A stretch of DNA of 64,000 nucleotides from Papaver somniferum (taxonomy: Eukaryota; Streptophyta; Magnoliopsida; Ranunculales; Papaveraceae), in the NCBI RefSeq assembly GCF_003573695.1, contig NC_039368.1:11970360-12034359 (forward strand), written 5' to 3'. Each line of letters starts with the position of its first letter. Position 1 is the stretch's first letter. This document shows, piece by piece, positions 56,771 through 64,000 of the stretch. Under the pieces are notes generated by a model that was not told the DNA's origin, ran no database searches, and saw only the letters and a list, made by a program, of their open reading frames with translations. Position numbers and translations under genes: made by a program.

Positions 56771-57800
56771 TTACTCACCTTCTTCCTCATCAGAGATACT
56801 CCAAGATGCTTGAATTGCGTTCAAATCTTCCTTAATCTCGGGAAACTTTGTTGCAACCAAAGACAATTGTTCTTGGACACACTTCACCCTTGAATCAACC
56901 TTACACACACCTTTATGATTTTTTTGAAGAAGGCTCACGGTGGTAGGGTCACTGAAATCAAGAGAAGCGATTTTGTCGCTTGCAAGCATTTTCCCTTATG
57001 CGCCTGAAGGTACACGGACGAACTGGTTTGGGAACCCCATGAGACTTTCCAATTGAATCAAACCCACAGTCACGACAGATTTGACTAATCAAGCAAGGAT
57101 AACCTAACGTCTTGACGGGTGAAGTCATCGAAATCATTTGAAAGATAATGAAACCACAAATATCGAGACTTGTAATACCCGATTCAAGGAAATAGATCAA
57201 TCCGCAAACTCATGACTCCACCAAGAATTTTCAATTGTGGAGGGACAAAGATTGGGAATACCAAGTTTTCCAAAAGCCAATAACGCAATACTAAGATCAT
57301 TAGTAGGGAACTTTCCTTGACTCCAAACAACCTTCTTGCCACAAAGTCCAATTGAGATATCATTCACACGACAGACGTTCATGACTTGGTCTAGGAAGCC
57401 TTACGTTCCCCAACGGTATTTTGGTAATCCTTGAAATTAATTCTCTATCAACAAGAAACCTTTCTCTACCAATCATGGATTTGAATTCCATCTTGTTGTA
57501 ATCAACAACATGAATGTTGGCATAGAAAATCTTTGTGAGAGAATCAAATCCTTCACCAATATCAAGAATATTTCCAAGCTTGAATTATTTTTAAGTAAGC
57601 CAAATACTCTTCATGCCCACTAGAGAAATCCAATCTCTTTTCTAGAATGAACCCTTTTGAGGCAATCTTGTCAAACACCCTATCACAAGACTCATTCACG
57701 AATCTAATTCTAGGAGAATTCATGCTAGGGAAATTTGAGCTTTTTGAACAACTTTTTGAGTTTCTAAAATTCATCATAGATCTAGAAATACGCAAGGATC
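56771..57800 (-). pseudogene. Broken ORF with plant transposon-protein domain (PF20167-like)
   Basis: Read on the minus strand from 57795: 'SPRIRFVNESCDRVFDKIAS', 'FDSLTKIFYANIHVVDYNKM', 'WSQGKFPTNDLSIALLAFGK', 'NSWWSHEFADW', then after a frameshift 'GITSLDICGFIIFQMISMTS' and 'LGYPCLISQICRDCGF', ending in 'SWSISDEEEGE' (56771). The F-Y-A-N motif and the later 'P(S/C)LI..(L/I)C...G' pattern resemble the 'putative plant transposon protein' family, often found in non-autonomous plant retroelements. At least two frameshifts and stops break it. It was probably the gag-like or accessory protein of this element. The family assignment is from memory. Confidence 0.5.
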
Positions 57801-58154
57801 AAGAGGAAAATAGTTACTTGAAGTGATCCTTGAAAACCCTTCCTTTTGATTTTTCCAAAGAAGCTTTGATGGAGGAAAATAATAAAACCCTAGAGGTTCA
57901 CGTACGCGGACTGTTTGAGAAGATTAAGACGTCCGCGAACTTCTTTTATATACCCTACATGGGATTTGACCCGTGCACGAAACGTGACTCATTTGAGGAG
58001 TAGGATTTTTTAAAGGTACAGACAACAAAAGAAAACGTACTTACTGAAAAGCTCTTATTACAAAAACATAAGAAAAGAGAGATTAAAACAAAAATCAACC
58101 TGTTACTTACCCCATTTCAAGTTATATACAAATGGGGTAGAGTCAGTCCTGAAA

Positions 58155-58799
58155 TCAGGTGATGGAAACTGCAGAGAATTTCCCATGCAATTTTTTTGGT
58201 TGATATTTGTACCCAGAGTTAGGAGTATAACCGTAATGATAATACTTAAATTCGTGTGGGTTCTTTTTCTTATGACAAGGAGATGACCTTTTCTGACAAA
58301 TGGTTCCTCTACCTAATTCATACGAATCCTTTTTATCGGCTTCACATGAATCGGTGTTGAGAACAGTTTGTGCATCATTAGAAAATGATTTGACAGGCAC
58401 TAAACTCTTATCAGAACAATTCAAATTCTCTATGGAATTAAGATTTTTTAAGAATTGCAAAACACTTTCAAACGCTCTAAACATCTCCTTGTCAATGGAA
58501 CCTTTATGGTAGTATTCCTCAAAGAGATTAAGAGTAATTCTTGTGAGAGTCCATACCCTTGAGCGTTGACCATGTTTTCTTCGACAATTCTTTTTATTCT
58601 TTTCCTTAGATCGTTTCTTCACATCTAGATTTTCTGACATGCTAGATGGTATAGGATTATCACGTGCTTCCATAGGAATGAAGTGTGATAACCTCTGAAA
58701 AACCTTTAAGGAACTCTGGTTTACGCTACAGATGCCGTGAGCAAGCCTACCAAAAATATTTCTCATAAGAATAGACTTCCGAGGATCGAACAAACACAA
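58155..58799 (-). CDS. Unknown 214-aa basic protein of the SIRE-like element
   Basis: The frame opens about 45 bp inside the 5' LTR and stays open for 214 codons. It has a highly basic centre ('KKRSKEKNKKNCRRKHGQRS'), a possible helix 'LTRITLNLFEEYYHKGSID', a Cys/His-rich region 'CQKRSSPCHKKKNPHEFKYY' and a Tyr-rich tail. I do not recognise it. Its place directly after the primer-binding site fits a gag-like or nucleic-acid-binding product. It may also be a decayed piece of a larger ORF. Confidence 0.35.
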   Translation of the reverse strand: MCLFDPRKSILMRNIFGRLAHGICSVNQSSLKVFQRLSHFIPMEARDNPIPSSMSENLDVKKRSKEKNKKNCRRKHGQRSRVWTLTRITLNLFEEYYHKGSIDKEMFRAFESVLQFLKNLNSIENLNCSDKSLVPVKSFSNDAQTVLNTDSCEADKKDSYELGRGTICQKRSSPCHKKKNPHEFKYYHYGYTPNSGYKYQPKKLHGKFSAVSIT

Positions 58800-58844
58800 A
58801 ATTATAAGGTTTGAGGTGTTTTCCTGCTCAGAACCAATTGAAAA

Positions 58845-61306
58845 AGCGGGGGTCTAACAACACCACCCAATATTTCGCTTAGCAATCTGTATGGACTAAC
58901 TCCAATATACTTTTCTAGAGAATCAACTAGACAGTCAGACTCAATCTAGCTTAAAGTATATCAAGGAGTTAATATCTCTCTTTTGTTTTGATTTACTCGA
59001 GCTAATAGAAATCAACGAGCCTTTAATCAAACACAAGGAATAACTTGGATGGTACCAAAGACCAATATCCAAGGATCAATCAATGACAATAAACAACCAA
59101 AGGTTGGATTACTCTAATTGATGATCTAACGCACAACCTGTATTATATCAATTATAAAGATAAAACAATATAATGCGGAAATTGAAATAACACAGACACC
59201 AGAAATTTTGTTAACGAGGAAACCGCAAATGCAGAAAAACCCCGGGACCTAGTCCAGATTGAATACAACCTGCATTAATCCGCTACAGACACTAGCCTAC
59301 TCCAAGCTAACTTCATACTGGACTGTAGTTGAACCCCAATCAATCTCCCACTAATCCAAGGTACAGTTATGCTCATACGCCTCTGATCCCAGCAGGATAT
59401 TGCGCACTTGATTCCCTTAGATGATCTCACCCACAACTAAGAGTTGCTACGACCCAAAATCGAAGGCTTTGACAATAAACAAATATGTCTCACACAGACA
59501 AGTCTATCAAAGGATCAATCTATCTCCCACAGATAAACCCTAAAAGTTTTGTTCCGTCTTTTGATAATAATCAAGGTGAACATGAACCAATTGATAATAT
59601 CCGGTCTTATATTCCCGAAGAAATACCTACAGTTATCAATCACCTCACAACAATCTTAATCGTATGGTAGCGGAACAAGATGTTGCGGAATCACAAACAC
59701 TGAGACGAAGATGTTTGTGATTACTTTTTATATCTTGCCTATCAGAGATATCAAACTTAAGACAATCAATCTGATTGCACTCGAACGATTGAAGATGCAA
59801 GATCAGATCACACAACTACGATAAAAGTAGTATCGGTCTGGCTTCACAATCCCAATGAAGTCTTTAAGTCGTTAACCTGGTTTTAGAAGAAGAAAACCAA
59901 AGGTTAAAGGAGAATCGACTCTATAACGCAAACTAATATCACATGTAAGGTGTGGGGATTAGTTTTGCACAATAATAGATGTCTCCTTTATATAGTCTTT
60001 CAAATCAGAGTTTGCAATCAATGTTGGCTTAGTAACAAAGCATTCAATATTCACCGTTAGATCAAAACCTGATTTAGATTAAAGCTAATATTTCTCAATC
60101 GTTAGATCGAAAACTTAGCTTGTTACACACACTTGAAATTGCACGCTTCTAGGTTTGTTAACCGTACCCAAACGTATGCATTTGTTGGTTCAACAATAGT
60201 TAACCAAAAGGTTAGCCATATGAGCATTTCATATCAACCACGTTCTTCTTCACCATAACTAGTTCAAATGACTTCAAATGAACTAGTTAGAGAGTTGTTC
60301 AATTGCAAGGAAATCTTATGTAGTACACAAGACACAATTGAAGCAAAGGTGATTTGATTCACTTGAATCGGTTCATGAAATTTTATAGCCACAATTGCAA
60401 ACTGTATTCCTTAGTATTTTTAAGCTTAAGTTCAGAAATCATCTTCAGATATATAACCTTCTCAAGTTCGCAGACTAGGTTCGCGGAAGTTACCGGGAAA
60501 TGTTCACAAACTCCAGCAGAAATTCTCGGGTTTGAGAACTTCGCCGGTTCGCGGACTGGGTTCGCGGACTTAGCTTCACGCAAGTAGTTTGTCAACTCCA
60601 GCAGAAATTCTCGAGTTTGGGAACTTCGACAGTTCGCCGACTGAGTTCGCGGACTTGGCTCACGCCATTCTTCCGGTTCTCTTGATCAACATAGTTCGCA
60701 AACTTTGGTTCAAGGAATAGGACTTATATATAAATGTGTTTCCATAATAATTCTTATGTCCACCATTGGTTATGTAATCTAAACTCTCATTTCAATCATT
60801 TAAACATTCTTAGTGGGTGTTATATAGTTGTTACACAATTTCTCTTCAAATCAATTTTAAAAGTGATTGAAACATATTATGACTTTCGTCACATGGTAAA
60901 GATAAATTCGGTTAAAGCGAAAAGCTTACCAACACATATTTCGAGATATAGATAGGCGAGGTATACTCGGCTCGAAATACCAAATGTGTATAATCCAAGT
61001 CCATATATATAGCATACGACTTCTTGTCTCAAAGAGTAGGAGATAGAGTAGATAGACTTTTGAGTGACAGATAAGTTCAAGTCTTCGCATACCTTTTTGT
61101 CGAGAAGTTCCACCGGTTCCTTGAGTAGTTCTTCTACTTGTATGATGAATCTCCATGAAGTCCTTGAGCTCAACTACACTTTCTATCCTAGTCCGAGACT
61201 TAGCTATAATAGACTAGAAATCAAGACTTATAGTTTTGATCACTAACATTGACAAACATGCTTGAGATAGCAACGCATGCGAGTTCGACCGAGCAATGCT
61301 CTAACA
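58845..61306 (-). repeat. Right (5') LTR of the SIRE-like element
   Basis: About 2462 bp, from 'agcgggggtctaacaacacc' to 'ctctaaca'. The 'gttcgcggact' cluster lies at 60460-60660. The minus-strand 'gctatatatatgg' near 61003-61015 is the likely TATA box. Confidence 0.92.
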
Positions 61307-62440
61307 AATCTTTTTACCTTCGAAAAATAAAAACAACACAAAACAACTGAACCATGGTTTTTAAATTCTCACACTTTATGTTTCATTTTAATTTTGTTAA
61401 AAATACTACCACACTCATTTTTTAGATTTTGAACACTGTCAAACCCACGCCCAAAAAACTTGAAGCGCGCTCCTATCTTTGGGGAAGAAATTTGTCACAG
61501 ATCCATATTTTTCCAAAATTACGTTTTATCATAAGAGACGAGATAAAGAGCGGAGAATTTGCAAAAACCTTTGTATCCTCGAAGAGCAGATTGCTCTTCA
61601 ACCTTGTCTCGCACCACAAACACATGAACATCCCAATTTTCTGCATCACCATTACCATCATGATATTGACGGGGTTTACAGTGAAATGAGCTCTATTGAT
61701 TCGTAGTAGGGAGAGATTGATGAGGTTTGGGGTTGAAATAGAAAATTAGGGTTCGTATGTGATGCTCAAATTCAAGAAGAGTTGTTAAGGGTATTAGATT
61801 TGGTTTTGATATGGTTTCGTTGTTGTAATCGAAGACGGGTTTTGCTTGAAATCGAAGTATCGAAGAGGATAATGATTGGAATCAAGTAGGGTTTATGTAG
61901 TGGTGTTTTACGGAGGAAGAAAATATATTTGAATGAGGTTTCGGTTTTGTAGATGATGATTGTGAATCTGGTAATATGGATATTGATTGCTTGACAGAGA
62001 TGAAGAAAGAATTGTTGTTGTTAGTTTTGATCAGTGGAGAAGGTGGTGGTTCTGCATTGGCTATTTAGATGAAGAGATGGGTTTGTTGGTGTTGCTGTGA
62101 ACAAATGGAAATGTTGGAGAAGAAGATGATGGTGATGAGAAGGTCAGAGAGATGGAGGTTTTGTGGATCGGTGGTGTCTCTAGCAGAATTTTAGGGTTTA
62201 TGGTGTTGTCTGGTGGTTCAGATGTTTATGAATTAGATGAATGCTTAGGGATATAAGGTATGAAATTGAATTGCAAGAAGATAGAGTTGGTTCAGTTAAA
62301 TGATGATGCTTGTGTGGCTTCTGTTTGTAATGAGTTTCTGGGTTCAGAAATTGAAGATTAGGGTTTGAGTGATTTGAATCAATAGATAGAAAAGATGAAT
62401 CTCTGCTGCCGAATCGATATGGGGAAGATAGTGTTGTTGT
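61307..62440 (+). other. Intergenic DNA with 5'-UTR-like G/T-rich sequence
   Basis: Beyond the SIRE-like element. 61430-61700 has overlapping ORFs (86 and 75 codons) with no domain. 61720-62400 is G/T-rich with 'gattagggtt' and 'gaagatgatggtgatgagaa' phrases, resembling mutated coding or UTR-type sequence but with frequent stops in all plus frames. No gene is supported. Confidence 0.35.
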
Positions 62441-62444
62441 TGAC

Positions 62445-62900
62445 GTTGCATAACCTGTTATGCATTTAAAAATTTAGTTGCATAACTTTTTATGTTGTCT
62501 CGAAAATGACTGCTGCATGAAAAGTCATGCAACTTTTTTTTTTCATAACTTGTTATGCAGTCCAGAGAATGGTTTCATAACACGTTATGCAGCTACTTTT
62601 CTGTTAGAATTGAAACCAACAAAAAAAAAGGCGGCATAACTTGTCATGCACCTACAATAATATCTGCATAACATGTTATGCATTCGAGAAAACAGATGCA
62701 TAAAGCATCATGCAACCATATTTTTGTAAGCACTGAATTAAAAAAAATGATGCGTAATCTTTTATGCATCGAAGGAAATGGATGCATAACATGTTATGCG
62801 TAAATTAATAGATGCATGAACCAAAATATGGTTGCATAACATTTTATGCATCTTTTGTTGTGTCTGAATAATGTGTTATGCATTGTTTTTGGTGGCTGCA
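62445..62900 (+). repeat. Cluster of palindromic GCATAACATGTTATGC-type motifs
   Basis: About a dozen units related to the perfect palindrome 'tgcataacatgttatgca' occur in 450 bp. The two clearest are near 62660 and 62790. Variants include 'gcataacttgtcatgc', 'cataacttgttatgcag' and 'gcgtaatcttttatgc'. Spacing is irregular at 20-60 bp. The cluster lies at the left end of a dispersed repeat copy (the part after 62880 matches copies 1, 2 and 4). Confidence 0.85.
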
Positions 62901-63130
62901 TAATGGTTATATACCAAATTTTCGAAAATTTTGCTTAAAAGAACAATTGCCTCCGTTTTTTTCCGCAAAAACTTAAATTTGGTATTGTTGTTTGTTCTCG
63001 CTGTGTAGCTCTCTTAAAAAACTTTCCAACGATATAAAATTTGTAAAATTCCAAGACGCGATGTTTTAGAGATGTTATATCCAAGTTGAGTTGCCAATTA
63101 TACTCATGAAAAATGCAGAAATTTCAAACA
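62880..63130 (+). mobile_element. Dispersed repeat family, copy 5 (body)
   Basis: Shares 'aaattttcgaaaatttt', 'tggtattgttgtttgt', 'tttccaacgatataaaattt' and 'gagttgccaattatactc' with the copies at 39.4, 50.3 and 51.6 kb. It gives the uninterrupted version of the site where Stowaway MITE 1 inserted in copy 2. Confidence 0.6.
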
Positions 63131-63231
63131 ATTATGGCCATTAGGAAAACTAATAATAATCTTGAGACCTAGCAATAAAAATATTATTTTTTGGGACTGC
63201 AGTTAAGTTCCCATTTAATACACCCCATGGT

Positions 63232-63676
63232 TAAGGGTGAGCATTTGGTCTCAAATACTCGGAACTGATCCTTCACAATATTTTTATGGTTGGGTTATCG
63301 GAACTAGCCGTCACTAATGAATTAGATGCGGATGCTATTTTCGAGATTCAACGAATTTTAGGTTGGATGTGGTTATAATCTTAAAAAAATGTAGACATAC
63401 GCACCCGTTATATTAAGAAAATGTATGGGAATTTATAACATATGAGGTTTAGTTTAATATTTTCTCAACCGCTCGTCATTTTTCTCCATCAAACTAACTT
63501 TTAGGGCATAAGCTTGAAAGGCAAGTTCAAATTATTTATTTTTAATCGGTCATTATTCAAGTTGTTTTTGTTTTTCAATTTAAATTTTGTTATATAAAAA
63601 ATCTTTTTGAAGCGGCATGTATTAGATTGATGCGGATGAGGCAAAACCAGCCTAATCGTGACCATGCTCACCCCTA
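63232..63676. mobile_element. 445-bp non-autonomous hAT element
   Basis: Ends 'taagggtgagcat' and 'atgctcacccctA' are inverted repeats. The 8-bp target duplication CCCATGGT is perfect (63224-63231 and 63677-63684). There is no coding region. It sits directly upstream of the fourth REM promoter block. Confidence 0.92.
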
Positions 63677-63689
63677 CCCATGGTACCTT

Positions 63690-64000
63690 GAACTGGACCT
63701 ATATAAAAATAGTAGGTTCCTTTTAATAATGGATCTCTTGTTTTTGACGACATTGTAAACAGGAGGTGATTAGACCAGAGAGAGAGCACGCGAAACCAGA
63801 TTATTTCCTGTCACTGCTCTAAATTTCCCAATGCAGCAACATGTGTCACTTCACTTCCACATCAACATGAAGAAATTAAATGAGATGCCAAATTTTATAT
63901 ATCATGCATTAGTTTCCTGGTTTGCTTACTGTTTAGCTTTGTTCCAATTTTCTGGTTTGGAGATGCAGCAAGAATCTAACAAGGAGATTAAGTGAATAAC
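63690..64000 (+). promoter_or_regulatory. Promoter block of a predicted fourth REM gene (coding part outside the window)
   Basis: It aligns with the upstream blocks of REM A-C: TATA box 'tatataaaaata' (about 63700-63711), 'taggttccttttaata', 'cttgtttttgacgacattgt', 'tatttcctgtcactgctcta', 'gcagcaacatgtgtcacttc', and finally 'tctaacaaggagattaagtg' then 'aataac' at the very end. In REM B the same 'gtgaataac' is followed 17-18 bases later by the ATG. The start codon should therefore lie within about 20 bp to the right of base 64000. Confidence 0.8.

Larger units (their letters stand above)
52595..61306 (-). mobile_element. 8.7-kb non-autonomous Copia/SIRE-like LTR element
   Basis: Two long LTRs (52595-55050 and 58845-61306, about 2.46 kb, TGTTAG... 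on the minus strand) flank a 3.8-kb interior. Beside the left LTR the minus strand reads 'ttgacaaagggggagat', the polypurine tract typical of SIRE-type Copia elements; a second one lies near 55457-55486. Beside the right LTR it reads 'ttggttctgagcagg' (58829-58843), close to the tRNA-Met site TTGGTATCAGAGCAGG. The element is therefore on the minus strand. The interior lacks protease, integrase and RT, so it depends on other elements. No clear 5-bp target duplication was found, so the exact outer edges are uncertain by a base or two. Confidence 0.9.

Overview
This is nuclear DNA from a flowering plant, almost certainly a eudicot with a large, transposon-rich genome. The evidence is split genes with GT-AG introns, plastid-targeted housekeeping proteins, VRN1-type B3 (REM) regulators, plant Copia elements, hAT and Stowaway elements, and a tRNA-derived SINE. 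The species cannot be fixed from the sequence; a Ranunculales/poppy-like genome is only my impression. No prokaryotic feature (operon, CRISPR, Shine-Dalgarno site) is present.

Layout. 1-7.2 kb is repeat DNA: an unassigned stretch, a 236-bp tandem array, an LTR-like fragment, and a 3'-truncated, frameshifted Copia element on the minus strand with one intact-looking LTR. 7.8-14.3 kb is the housekeeping gene island. It holds a penta-EF-hand calcium-binding gene (+), a plastid SOUL/heme-binding protein gene (-) and HISN3 of histidine biosynthesis (-). All three gene models were rebuilt exon by exon and keep frame throughout. 14.3-32.8 kb has no convincing intact protein gene. It contains a possible non-coding transcription unit (about 17.8-23.5 kb), a 211-bp repeat array ending in a large palindrome, a Cu/Zn superoxide dismutase gene remnant, a SINE, a Helitron-like terminus, and a hAT element carrying what looks like a captured two-exon gene fragment.

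32.8-47.9 kb is the centrepiece: three tandem VRN1-like REM genes on the plus strand. They encode proteins of 426, 589 and 426 aa with 3, 4 and 3 B3 domains. In every domain a phase-0 intron falls at the same place, so each 'half B3 + linker + half B3' exon behaves as a duplicable module. The last intron of the third gene has been enlarged by a 5.04-kb LTR element with a perfect AATTA target duplication. The conserved promoter block of the three genes recurs at the right edge (about 63.69-64.00 kb), so a fourth copy should start within about 20 bp beyond the window.

The 16 kb between the third copy and the predicted fourth has been inflated by transposons: three small hAT elements with 8-bp target duplications, two Stowaway MITEs, several copies of a dispersed repeat family, and an 8.7-kb Copia/SIRE-like non-autonomous element with 2.46-kb LTRs. 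The REM genes probably act as DNA-binding regulators in reproductive or meristem programmes. The three housekeeping genes have unrelated functions.
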